From assembly GCA_035913415.1 (NCBI GenBank), contig JAMIIV010000052.1:5694-69693 (forward strand): a DNA stretch of 64,000 nucleotides, read 5' to 3'. A program made the position numbers and the translations under genes. The notes under the pieces were generated by a model. That model was given only the letters and a program-made list of their open reading frames with translations. It had not been told where the DNA came from and searched no databases. Below are positions 23,779 through 34,229 of this stretch, in pieces. Positions within the stretch are counted from its first letter, which is position 1; every line of letters starts with the position of its first letter. Origin of the DNA: UBA5070 sp035913415 (GTDB lineage Bacteria > Fibrobacterota > Fibrobacteria > UBA5070).

Positions 23779-23804
23779 TTCCGCCAGCGCGGAATGTTTT
23801 TTTT
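23779..23804 (+). terminator. Rho-independent terminator just before hemB
   Basis: TTCCGC-CAGC-GCGGAA followed by TG and eight Ts, ending 5 nt before the hemB ATG. No plus-strand gene upstream requires it, so it either ends a small RNA or attenuates hemB. Confidence 0.8.
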
Positions 23805-23809
23805 GCTCC

Positions 23810-24802
23810 ATGCTCGATCTACCCCACCGACCCCGCCGCAACCGCCGCACCGCCGCCCTGCGCGCCATCGTCCGGGAAACCTCTCTCGGTCCGCAACACC
23901 TGGGGATGCCGTGTTTCGTGCGGGAAGGTGCGGGTGAACCCGAGCCCATCTCCTCGATGCCGGGGTGTTTCCGGTTCGGGATCGATCGGCTCGTCGAGGA
24001 GGTCGGGATCTGGTCGCGGTTGGGGATCCCCGCCATCGCGCTCTTTCCCGTGACGCCACCCTCGGCCAAGACCGCCGACGCGCTCGGCGCGCTCGACCCC
24101 GATGGCCTGGTGCCGCGCACGGTCCGCGCGCTGAAGTCGGCGTTGCCGGAACTTGTCGTCATCACCGACCTCGCGCTGGACCCCTTCACCGACCATGGCC
24201 ACGACGGCCTGATGGCCCCGTCCGGCGAGATCCTCAACGACGAGACCGTCGACGTACTCACGCGCATGGCGGTGGTGCACGCACGGGCCGGCGCCGACCT
24301 GGTGGCGCCTTCCGACATGATGGACGGACGGGTGGGGGCCATCCGTGCGGCTCTGGATCGCTCGGGTCATGCCTCGACGGGCATCCTGGCGTACACGGCC
24401 AAGTACGCGAGCGCCTTCTACGGCCCCTTCCGCGACGCCTTGGATTCGGCTCCCCGCTCGGGAGACAAGAAGACCTACCAGATGGATCCCGCCAACCGCC
24501 GGGAAGCCTGGCGGGAAGCAGATCTGGACGAGGCGGAGGGCGCCGACATGATGATGGTCAAGCCCGGGTTGCCGTACCTGGACGTGCTGCGCGAGCTGCG
24601 CGACCGCACCACCTTGCCGTTGGCGGCCTACCACGTTTCGGGGGAGTTCGCGATGCTCAAGGCCGCTGCCGAGCGGGGTTGGATCGACTACGACCGGTGC
24701 CTGCTGGAAAGTCTCATGGCCTTCCGCAGGGCCGGAGCCGACCTCATCCTCACCTACGGTGCGGCCGATGCCGCGCGCCTGTTGGCGTCCCCGAGACACT
24801 GA
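23810..24802 (+). CDS. hemB: Delta-aminolevulinic acid dehydratase
   Basis: Condenses two 5-aminolevulinate molecules to porphobilinogen in haem biosynthesis. The 330-residue product has the two Schiff-base lysines, in AYTAKYASAFYGPF (Lys198) and MMMVKPGLPY (Lys251). In the active-site loop the cysteines of zinc enzymes are replaced by LALDPFTDHGHDG (Asp120, Asp124), so this is a metal-switched, Mg-type or metal-independent enzyme. No other haem gene is adjacent. An intrinsic terminator ends 5 nt before the ATG, and no ribosome site is visible. Confidence 0.96.
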   Translation: MLDLPHRPRRNRRTAALRAIVRETSLGPQHLGMPCFVREGAGEPEPISSMPGCFRFGIDRLVEEVGIWSRLGIPAIALFPVTPPSAKTADALGALDPDGLVPRTVRALKSALPELVVITDLALDPFTDHGHDGLMAPSGEILNDETVDVLTRMAVVHARAGADLVAPSDMMDGRVGAIRAALDRSGHASTGILAYTAKYASAFYGPFRDALDSAPRSGDKKTYQMDPANRREAWREADLDEAEGADMMMVKPGLPYLDVLRELRDRTTLPLAAYHVSGEFAMLKAAAERGWIDYDRCLLESLMAFRRAGADLILTYGAADAARLLASPRH

Positions 24803-24841
24803 ACATCGAGATTCCCCCTTCCCAACCTTCCCCGGGAACGG

Positions 24842-24847
24842 TATGAT
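24842..24847 (+). promoter_or_regulatory. -10 element close to receiver gene start
   Basis: TATGAT ends 9 nt before the ATG at 24857, the same hexamer as at 12285. The short spacing suggests a leaderless or near-leaderless transcript. Confidence 0.5.
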
Positions 24848-24856
24848 GCCCTCATC

Positions 24857-25237
24857 ATGACCATGGAACATCCGCTCAAGGGCTGCAGCATCCTACTGGT
24901 CGAAGACGATCCCGGCGTCCTCGAACTGGTGCATCTGGTCTTGACCGAGGCAGGAGCCGAAGTCGTGGCGGTCGCCGAGCCAGATGCGGCGTCCGCGCTC
25001 AATCCGTTTCCCAAGATCGACATCCTGGTCACCGATGTGGTCCTTCCGGGACGCAGCGGCTTCCAGTTGGCCGAAGAAGTGGTGGGGCGGCGCAAGAACG
25101 TGCGCGTCCTGTTCATGTCCGGCTACGGAGACCCTGAAATCGGTGCCCGCGAGCTGCCGGTCCCGTTCGATTCCGCCCTCAAGCCGTTCCTGCCCGAAGA
25201 CCTGGTCGCCAAGATCTTCGCCCTGGCCCGGCGCTGA
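24857..25237 (+). CDS. Single-domain response regulator
   Basis: CheY-like receiver of 126 residues with no output domain. ILLVEDDPG gives the acidic pocket (Glu16, Asp17, Asp18), DILVTDVVLPG the phosphorylated Asp60, LFMSGYG the switch Ser and ALKPF the conserved Lys. A second in-frame ATG two codons later could also be used. No kinase is adjacent; the orphan PAS kinase at 4.0 kb is one candidate, but nothing links them. It probably acts by protein contact. Confidence 0.92.
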   Translation: MTMEHPLKGCSILLVEDDPGVLELVHLVLTEAGAEVVAVAEPDAASALNPFPKIDILVTDVVLPGRSGFQLAEEVVGRRKNVRVLFMSGYGDPEIGARELPVPFDSALKPFLPEDLVAKIFALARR

Positions 25238-25327
25238 CGCTCCGCCTCCCGTTTCGAGGGAGGCTTTGGGGATTGCGGACCGGGAGGTACATTTTCCCGC
25301 CTTCACACGAAGTCCGGGAGATCCAAC

Positions 25328-26967
<1,640 letters not shown>

Positions 26968-26971
<4 letters not shown>

Positions 26972-27648
26972 CCGCCCCGGAGCGGCGGGTGGTCCTGTTC
27001 GACTTCGACGGGACCCTCGCCGACACCTTTCCGCGCGTGCAGCGGATGATGCCCCGCCTGGCGCGCGAGCTGCATTTCCGCGATCCCGGTGTGGACGGAA
27101 TCCGTCAAATGCGGAGTCTGCCCATGCGACAGGTCCTGTCCGGCTTGGGGATTTCCTGGTGGAAGGTTCCGCTGGTGCTGTGGCGCGCGCGGTGGCTTCT
27201 GGAGCGCGATCCCGAGCCGGTGCGGTTGTTCCCGGGGGTGGCGCCGCTGCTGGGGGCTTTGGACGAGGCCGGTCTCGAGTGGGGGATCCTCACCAGCAAC
27301 GGGGCTCCCTTGGTGCGCTCCGTCCTGCGCCGGGAGGGGGCACCCGAGCCCGGATGGCTGGAAGCGGGATTGGGGCTGTGGGGCAAGACCGGGGCGCTGC
27401 GAAACATGGCCCGGCACCTGGGGGTGCTGCCCGAGCACATGGTGCTGGTCTCCGACGAGACGCGCGATGCCGAGGCCGCTTTGGCCGCTGGAGTCCCCAT
27501 GGTGGGCGTGGCGTGGGGGTACGGGGCGTGCGAGGCCCTGGACAAGGCGGGAACCGAAATTGTCTTCCCCGACGTGGAATCCCTGCGGAAATGGCTCCTG
27601 GAGGATACTAGGACGGAAAACGCCAGCCCGGAAGGCTTCGGGGTCTGA
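26968..27648 (+). CDS. HAD-family phosphatase
   Basis: Haloacid dehalogenase-like hydrolase, subfamily I with a helical cap, resembling phosphoglycolate or sugar-phosphate phosphatases. LFDFDGTLADTF is motif I (nucleophile and acid Asp), ILTSNGAPLV motif II, and LVSDETRDAEAALAAG motifs III/IV. It has 226 residues and starts at a GTG overlapping the pgm stop, so it is co-translated with pgm and may remove a sugar-phosphate by-product. Substrate cannot be fixed from sequence. Confidence 0.88.
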
Positions 27649-27751
27649 CGGATCGGCCGCCGACCAGCTAGTTTGAGATGTGCGAGGACGCCGCGACCCT
27701 CGCCACACCCGGAGTTGCGGCAGGAGTTCCCCCTTCACCCGAGGTAGAACC

Positions 27752-28519
27752 GTGAAAGCTGCCGTGCTCCTTTCCGGCTGCGGTCTCTACGATGGATCCG
27801 AGATCCACGAGTCCGTCCTGGCCATCCTGCATCTCACCCGCGCCGGGTTCGATGTGTCCTGCTTCGCCCCGATGATGGAGCAGCACCACGTCGTGGACCA
27901 TCGCACCGGCGACGTCGTCTCCGAATTCCGCAACGTGCTGGTGGAATCCGCCCGGATCGCGCGGGGACGCATCTCGCCCCTGACGGACCTGCGGGAATCG
28001 GAATTCGACTGCCTGGTCCTGCCCGGTGGGTTTGGCGTGGCCAAGAACCTCACCAAGTGGGCTTTCCTGGGAGCCTCGGGCGGCATCTACCCGGCGGTGC
28101 GCGACGCCGTGCGCGCGTTCGTGGAAAGTCGCCGCCCCGTCCTGGCCTCGTCGATGGGCGCGACCACCGTGGCCAAGGCCATCCAATTGTTGGACCTGTC
28201 TCCGCGGCTGACGGTCGGCAATGTCGAGTCGCCTTCCCCCCACAACGTGGTTGAACTGGTGGCCGCCCTGGAATCCACCGGGGCCCGACACGTGACCTGT
28301 GCCGCCGACCAGCCCTGCATCGACGAGGACAATCGGATTGTCACGGTGCCTTGTTATCTGCTCGAGACGGACATCCTGTCGGTGGATCGGGGCCTTGCGG
28401 CCGGTGTCGAGGCGGTCCTGCGATTGTCGGACGCCGCCGCCGTGAGTCGGATCACCGCCGTCGAGCATGAGGAAACCCCCGAATCCAGCGAGGTCGGGAC
28501 CGCCTTCGGGATCGACTGA
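27752..28519 (+). CDS. elbB: ElbB-like DJ-1/PfpI family protein
   Basis: DJ-1/PfpI-fold protein matching ElbB, reported as a glyoxalase-like enzyme affecting isoprenoid formation. The start codon is the GTG at 27752, with GAGGT upstream. VLLSGCGLYDGSEIHE is the ElbB opening, CLVLPGGFGVAKNL and SPHNVVELV follow. At the nucleophile elbow, where ElbB usually has GFMCIAP, this protein reads LASSMGATTVAK, so the expected Cys seems to be absent and glyoxalase activity is doubtful. It also carries a C-terminal extension of about 35 residues. Confidence 0.85.
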   Translation: MKAAVLLSGCGLYDGSEIHESVLAILHLTRAGFDVSCFAPMMEQHHVVDHRTGDVVSEFRNVLVESARIARGRISPLTDLRESEFDCLVLPGGFGVAKNLTKWAFLGASGGIYPAVRDAVRAFVESRRPVLASSMGATTVAKAIQLLDLSPRLTVGNVESPSPHNVVELVAALESTGARHVTCAADQPCIDEDNRIVTVPCYLLETDILSVDRGLAAGVEAVLRLSDAAAVSRITAVEHEETPESSEVGTAFGID

Positions 28520-28534
28520 ACCCCGGTCGACGGA

Positions 28535-29476
28535 TCAGAGGCGTCGGACCCCACACGTGGTGCGCATCACCTCTCCCGGGCGCAACACCACCAGCCCCAT
28601 GCCGTTCTGGAAGGCGTTGCCGGCGCAGGTCATCGGCTCGATGGCCAGGCAGTGGCGCCGGGGGTGGGTGAAGACCTGGACGTACGCGTAGCGGGCCGCG
28701 CCGGTTTCCTGCCAAACCTCGAGCCCATCGCCGGATACGGGTTCGACCAGGGTGGTGGCGACCCTTCCGGAAGTGGCGGCGATTTCGATGCAATCGTTCA
28801 GGAAGTCGGGACCGATCCGTTCGGGAGTGGCGAAACGCTCCCAGGTCGACTTCGATCCGTCCGGCACGGCGCGTGGAGACATGCCCAGGCGCTGGCCTGC
28901 GGGCAGTTGCAGGACGCATTCCCGAACGTCCTTGCCCAGGGTGAAATAGGGATGCCAGCCGTGTCCGACGGGGGCATCCGACAGACCCCGGTTTTCCAGT
29001 TCCACGTGCATGCGGAAGGCGCCTTGTTCCAGATGAAGCTCGACACGCATGTGCAGGGGCCAGGGGTATCCCTGCCAACCGCTCCCTTGCAGTTCCAGGG
29101 CGAGAAAGCCCTGCCGCGAGGCGCGGGGGTCGACTTCGAACGACTCGTGCATCACGGTGCCATGCATGGCGTGGCCACCCTGCGAGCGAAAGCTCTTGTG
29201 GGGGTGGTACTCGTTGCCCTGGAAGGTGTAGACGGCGTCCTGGATCCGGTTGGGCCAGGGTGCCAGGTGTGCTCCTTTGGCCCAGCGCTGGCGCGCGACC
29301 TCGATGTCGGTGCGCATGGGGTACAGGACTCCCCGGACCGTGCCGTCGCGGCCCGGCAGTTCGATCTGGTGGATGGTCGCCCCGCGGGTGGGCAGGACCT
29401 CCACGGCGGCTCCGGTGGCCGAATCGTGGAGACGCAGGACGGGGTGGGAGCCGATTTGGCGTTGGGAGATGTGCAT
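28535..29476 (-). CDS. Aldose 1-epimerase family protein
   Basis: Galactose-mutarotase fold; interconverts alpha and beta anomers of hexoses or a related sugar. LAPWPNRIQDAVYTFQG has the conserved Asn-Arg, GGHAMHGTVMH and VGHGWHPYFTLG the two active-site His regions, and FTHPRRHCLAIEPMTCAGNAF the Glu base. The start at 29476 gives 313 residues; the frame is open further upstream but has no other good start. It is convergent with the elbB-like gene and divergent from the CotH cluster. Confidence 0.9.
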   Translation of the reverse strand: MHISQRQIGSHPVLRLHDSATGAAVEVLPTRGATIHQIELPGRDGTVRGVLYPMRTDIEVARQRWAKGAHLAPWPNRIQDAVYTFQGNEYHPHKSFRSQGGHAMHGTVMHESFEVDPRASRQGFLALELQGSGWQGYPWPLHMRVELHLEQGAFRMHVELENRGLSDAPVGHGWHPYFTLGKDVRECVLQLPAGQRLGMSPRAVPDGSKSTWERFATPERIGPDFLNDCIEIAATSGRVATTLVEPVSGDGLEVWQETGAARYAYVQVFTHPRRHCLAIEPMTCAGNAFQNGMGLVVLRPGEVMRTTCGVRRL

Positions 29477-29606
29477 GGCTAGGCGGGAAGAATAACTGTC
29501 CGACCCCGCGGTCTCGGGGGGGCTGTGGCGGAGTGCTCCCATTCCAGGAGCGAAACCCGTCGCGGGTCGGCGGTGAGCCGGGGGAACCGGAGCGACATTC
29601 CCTCCC

Positions 29607-31160
29607 ATGAAACATGGATGCAACAGCTTGGAAACCTGGGGGATCGGCAATGCGAGAGGGCTCGTCGCCATCCTGGCGAGCTTGCTGGGGCTGGCCGCCG
29701 GGGTCGGGGCGCAGGGAATCGATTCCTCGGTCGTATTGTTCGACGATGGCGTCGTGCGTCGGTACAGAATCGATTTCTATCAGGAAAACTGGACGGAAAC
29801 CCTTGCGGCCATGTGGGTGGCCGACAGCGGCTACCTGCCCGCACGCTTCTCGGACGGCACCGTCGTCCTGGACAGCGTGGGGGTGCGCTACAAGGGGAAC
29901 TCGTCGTACCTGCTGGCAGGCAACAATCCCAAGAAGCCGCTGAAGATCAAGTTCAACGAGTTCCGGGATCTCACCTACCACGGCATCAAGGTCCTCAACT
30001 TCTCGAACGGCATCGGTGATCCGACCCTGATGCGCGAACACATCGGCTACGCGATCGCCCGCAAGTACCTCAGCGCACCCCGGTCGAACTACGCGCACAT
30101 CTCGGTCGGAGACGTGGCGCTGGGGCTGTACACGCAGGTGGAACAAGCCGACAAGACCTTTCTGAAGCGGTGGTATCCAAACGCCAAGGGAACCCTGTTC
30201 AAGGCCGGAGACGATGGGGCGAGCCTGGGATGGATCGATGGCCAAGCGTCTTCCTACGCGGAGTCCGGCGCCTACGAACTCAAGACCAACGAGACCAGCG
30301 AGGACTGGAGCGGATTCCTCACCTTCGTCGATTTCCTGAACAACTCCACCGACGAACGTTTCTGCGCCGATCGGTCGACGTATTTCGACGACGACAACGT
30401 GGCCAAGTTCCTGGCATTCAACACGGTGCTCTCGCACTTCGACTCCTACAACGGTTCGGGGCGGAACTGGTACATGTACCAGCCCGACACCTCCACGTCG
30501 TTCATGTCGATGATCCCCTGGGACCTCAATCTGTCGTTCGGGGCCTACGGTGGCGCCTCCGGCGCCGTGAACATCGGCATCGACACCACCCAGGCTCCGA
30601 TCGCCAGCAGGCCGTTGTACCGGAGGTTCCTCGCCTGTGCCACCACCCGCGACACCTACCATCGTTGGCTTCGCGAGATGTCCATCACCACCGCCAGCGC
30701 CGACTCCGTCGCGGCGGCGGTGGTGCGGGATTCGGCGCTGATCGCCTCGTACGTGGCCGCCGATTCCAACAAGTTCTACACGACCACAGCCTGGAAGACG
30801 AATCTGCGCGCCAACTACCGGGGTTCGGAGGGGTTGATCCTCGGCCTGGTTTCCTTCGCGCAGGCCCGCAACGCGGCGATCGCCTCGCAGTTGGGGCAGA
30901 TCATCGCCGTCCAGCCGGGTGGTCAGGCCCGTCGCTGGAAAATGGTCCGAGAGGGCGAACAATGGCAGGTGACGGGACTGGAGTCCCTGGGGGCCGGCAA
31001 GGTGAGCTGGTCGTCCGTCGACGGCCGGAACCATGGCTCCCTCGAATTCCAGGATGGCGCCAGCGGCACGATTCTGGCGCTCCCCTCCGGACTCGTGGCC
31101 GTATCGGTCCGCTCCCGCCTGGGGTCGCAGTCCGTCCTTCTCCACAACCGCAGAAAGTGA
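29607..31160 (+). CDS. Secreted CotH-family protein kinase
   Basis: CotH is an atypical kinase first known from Bacillus spore coats, where it phosphorylates CotB. This secreted version has a signal peptide (residues about 18-36), then VRYKGNSSY, MREHIGYAIARKYLSAPRSNY, LGLYTQVEQADKTFLKR and MIPWDLNLSFGAYGG, which holds an Asp of the active site. After the kinase domain a short beta domain (from about residue 450, WQVTGLESLG to SVLLHNRRK) resembles Por-type sorting tails of type IX secretion. It heads the block of envelope genes and sits 6 nt before the next gene. Confidence 0.88.
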   Translation: MKHGCNSLETWGIGNARGLVAILASLLGLAAGVGAQGIDSSVVLFDDGVVRRYRIDFYQENWTETLAAMWVADSGYLPARFSDGTVVLDSVGVRYKGNSSYLLAGNNPKKPLKIKFNEFRDLTYHGIKVLNFSNGIGDPTLMREHIGYAIARKYLSAPRSNYAHISVGDVALGLYTQVEQADKTFLKRWYPNAKGTLFKAGDDGASLGWIDGQASSYAESGAYELKTNETSEDWSGFLTFVDFLNNSTDERFCADRSTYFDDDNVAKFLAFNTVLSHFDSYNGSGRNWYMYQPDTSTSFMSMIPWDLNLSFGAYGGASGAVNIGIDTTQAPIASRPLYRRFLACATTRDTYHRWLREMSITTASADSVAAAVVRDSALIASYVAADSNKFYTTTAWKTNLRANYRGSEGLILGLVSFAQARNAAIASQLGQIIAVQPGGQARRWKMVREGEQWQVTGLESLGAGKVSWSSVDGRNHGSLEFQDGASGTILALPSGLVAVSVRSRLGSQSVLLHNRRK

Positions 31161-31166
31161 CCACCC

Positions 31167-32591
31167 ATGAATCGTTCCCTTTTGTCGGCGCTTCTGCTCG
31201 CGGCTCCCGCGGCGCTTCTCGCCGAGACCACGCCGGGATTCATCCTGATTCCCGCCCAGAGCATGATGGGTGGCGGCACCAAGACCTCCACCCTGGTGGA
31301 TGTCAAGGGCGCGACGGTCAAGACCTTCAATGTGACGGGATACAACTCGTACCTGCTCCCCAATGGCAACATCGTCGGGCAGACGGGTAGCGGGTCGGCG
31401 GCGGCGGTGGGCTACGGGGCTCTCGTGGAGCAGGCGGCGGGGAGCAGTACCCCCCTCCAGACCTGGACGGCCTCCGGAGGCAGCTTCCACCATGCCCACT
31501 GGATCATGCCCAACGGGAATTGGCTGGGTACGTTCACCGTGAAGATCAACCCCAGGACGGCCCTCGCCTCGGCGGGGTACACGGGTGCCTTGACCTCGAT
31601 CTGGGACGAATGGATCCAGGAATGGAACCCGAAGACCAAGACGATCGTCTGGCAGTGGAAGGCCAGCGAGCACACGGCGGGCACCAACCACCCGCGCAAG
31701 TTCAACAACAACAACTTCAAATCCCAGGATCCGCTGCATGTGAACTCCGTGGTGTACGACTCCGCCCGCGATCTGGTCGTGATGAGTTCGCACTACCTCA
31801 ATGAAGTCCTGGTCATCGACCATTCCACGACCACCGCCGAAGCCGCCACCTCCAAGGGGGGGCGGTACGGCAAAGGGGGCGATCTGCTGTTCCGCTGGGG
31901 ATCCAGCAAGAACTACGGAGGCCCTGGCGCCGCGATGTCCGACGTCGTGCACGGTGGTGGTGTGATCCAGGCGGGGCTTCCGGGTGCGGGGAATTTCTGC
32001 TTGTTCGGCAACAGCGACAATACGGTGAAACAATCCCGCTGGTACGAAGTCAAGGGTCAGGAAAGCGACACGGGTTGGGTCATCGGGACCAACGGCGAAT
32101 TCGTGGCCGAACTGGTGTTCGACTACTACAACAGCTCGTACCAATCGACGGGCCACTACGGGTACGGCCAGAGGTTGGCCAACGGCAATACCCTCATCAC
32201 GTATTCGGGATCGGCCAAGCTGGTGGAGATCGATGCGAAGAAGGTCGTGCAGAACGTGCTGAACGGGAACACGATCCGCGCCTACCACTACGCTCCCAAC
32301 CACCCGGCGATCGTCGCTCTCGGGCTGGGCAGTGCGACGGGCCTCGAGCGCCCCGCGCCCCGGGCGCAAACCTTCGGTGCGACGCTTTCCGAAGGCATGC
32401 TTTCGGTGACGGGCCTGGGACACGATTCCCGGCTGCGGGTGGTCGACGCCCATGGACGCATTCGCTACGAGGGGCGTGTCGCCTCCGATCGGATTTCCGT
32501 CCCCACGGCATCGTGGGCCGAAGGCGCGTATCACGTGCAATCCTCGGTTGGCGGCACCCAGTCTTCCCGAACCATCGTCCTGACTCGATAG
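31167..32591 (+). CDS. Secreted arylsulfotransferase-like beta-propeller protein
   Basis: Resembles ASST-type arylsulfate sulfotransferases, six-bladed propellers that transfer sulfate between phenols without PAPS. A signal peptide is followed by repeated blades with motifs such as FHHAHWIMPNGNWL and DVVHGGGVIQAG, and His residues that could serve catalysis. The C-terminal 75 residues (LRVVDAHGRIRYEG ... SSRTIVLTR) have the layout of a type IX sorting tail. It directly follows the CotH gene. Real sulfotransferase activity is uncertain; some family members only bind or scaffold. Confidence 0.75.
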   Translation: MNRSLLSALLLAAPAALLAETTPGFILIPAQSMMGGGTKTSTLVDVKGATVKTFNVTGYNSYLLPNGNIVGQTGSGSAAAVGYGALVEQAAGSSTPLQTWTASGGSFHHAHWIMPNGNWLGTFTVKINPRTALASAGYTGALTSIWDEWIQEWNPKTKTIVWQWKASEHTAGTNHPRKFNNNNFKSQDPLHVNSVVYDSARDLVVMSSHYLNEVLVIDHSTTTAEAATSKGGRYGKGGDLLFRWGSSKNYGGPGAAMSDVVHGGGVIQAGLPGAGNFCLFGNSDNTVKQSRWYEVKGQESDTGWVIGTNGEFVAELVFDYYNSSYQSTGHYGYGQRLANGNTLITYSGSAKLVEIDAKKVVQNVLNGNTIRAYHYAPNHPAIVALGLGSATGLERPAPRAQTFGATLSEGMLSVTGLGHDSRLRVVDAHGRIRYEGRVASDRISVPTASWAEGAYHVQSSVGGTQSSRTIVLTR

Positions 32592-32601
32592 AGGTTTTCC
32601 C

Positions 32602-34055
32602 ATGAACATCCTCTTCTGCTTCTGGCCGGGGGCGTCTCCGTGTATGCCGCGCCTTTTTCCTACCAAGGGAAGGTGCTCGACGAAGGGGGTGCCGGGGTCG
32701 CGGGTGTCAACGTCTCGCTGCAGGGTGTCGTGGGTGCGGCGACCACCGACGCCCAAGGGTCTTTCCAATTGACCGGTGACGACATCGACGTGTCGGTGGG
32801 GCGACGTGTGGGGGGCGCAGGCATCCGCGTGTCGTTTCTTTCGAACACGGTGGAATACGCCGACGCAGGCGATGGCGCCACCCTGGACGCCTACCGCACC
32901 GACGGGACGGTTGTGGGTCTGGGCATTCCCTTCGTCGAGGGGCGGGCCTCCCTGCCGGCTCGCGCGGGCATGGCGTTGATCCTGCGCGTCAAACGCAACG
33001 GCGTGGTCGTTGCCGACCTCAAGGGTGCCGGAACCGGAGCGTTCCGCGCTCTGGCGACGACGGGGGTGCTGCGGTTTGAAAAGAGCGGATTCGCACCCGA
33101 CACCCTGGGGGTGGACGCGCCGCAGAAAACCGGTCTGTCCAAGACCCTCGTCGCCTCCGATCCCTGGATTCCCACGTCCCTCCAGAAATCCGGCACGATG
33201 GTGCGGATCGTGGCGGCCAAGAAGGTCTTCGCGATGGGAACCAACACGGTATGGGACGAATTCGACATCCCCGAGTCCCCGCGGCATGCGGTGGAATTCA
33301 CCCGCGATTTCTGGATGGATACGGTGGAGACAACCCAGGCTCTCTACGACAGCGTCATGAGAGGCGCCTATCCCGAGTACTCCGGCAGCATCGACTGGAG
33401 TGCCCACTTCGGTCTGGGGCCCCGGTATCCTGCCTACGGCGCCACCGCCGGCGGAGCCATCCTCTACTGCAACGCCCGCAGCAAGGCCGAAGGGCTCGAT
33501 ACGGTCTACACCTACACGGCGCGTGACGGAGCGTCTTCCCACGCCTCGCTGACGGGAGTGGTGGCCGATCCGACCAAGTCCGGATACCGCCTGCCGACCG
33601 AGGCCGAATGGGAATACGCCGCCCGAGGAGGCTCCACCGGCGACTTCCCGTGGGGACAGATGAGTCTGGAGACGGCGGCGATCTCCGCCGCGCTGGACAC
33701 CCATGCCGTCTGGCAAGGCAACGCGCTGGACCTCGGGGAGGATTCGCCCCAGTACGGCACGCACGTGGTCGCTTCCCGGCCCCCCAATGCGTACGGCCTG
33801 TACGACATGCACGGCAATGTGGCGGAATGGTGCTGGGACGTGGTCAGTTACGAGGGTTACAAGGCCGGACGTGCCGTCGATCCGATGACCGCACCCGATG
33901 CCGCCACGCCGACGGGCGACATGCAGGATCTGGTCAAACGCGGAGGACACTGGGCCAACTCGCCGAACTTCCTGCGCTCGTCCAATCGCACCTTCGAAGC
34001 GCGGGTCTATTTCTCCTACAACGAGGGATTCCGGACCGTGCGTCTGGCCAGGTAG
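32602..34055 (+). CDS. SUMF1-domain secreted protein with frameshifted signal peptide
   Basis: The C-terminal two thirds is a formylglycine-generating-enzyme (SUMF1) fold: VFAMGTNTVWDEFD, FWMDTVETTQALYD, YRLPTEAEWEYAARGG, YGLYDMHGNVAEWCWD and RGGHWANSPNFLRSSNR. The N-terminal 100 residues look like a carboxypeptidase-regulatory beta domain. The ATG at 32602, after GAGG, starts a signal peptide in a different frame from the body. Adding one base near 32611-32624 would join MNIL to LLLLAGGVSVYAAPF. Without it, translation must begin at the GTG at 32640 and the product is not exported. Sequencing error, mutation or slippage are all possible. Its role beside a sulfotransferase-like protein is unknown. 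Confidence 0.75.
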
Positions 34056-34229
34056 TCGTGGGTGGTCTCTGGGGACGCCACGTCCCCGGATTCTGGACGA
34101 ACCGGCCGGTGGAAAACCCGCCGAGGATGTAGGATGATGGACACCACTCCCATCGGGAAACGGGCCCTGACCTTCGACGGTGCGGGCCAATGCTGTTTTG
34201 TCCCCGAGCCATCGAAGAGGAACCAGGCA

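Larger units (their letters stand above)
23491..23809. other. Noncoding stretch before hemB
   Basis: No convincing protein gene. It is less GC-rich than the surroundings from about 23680 to 23745. It contains the perfect palindrome GTTGCC-GATT-GGCAAC (23655-23670) and, just before hemB, a full intrinsic terminator. A small RNA or a hemB leader could lie between the two. Confidence 0.5.
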
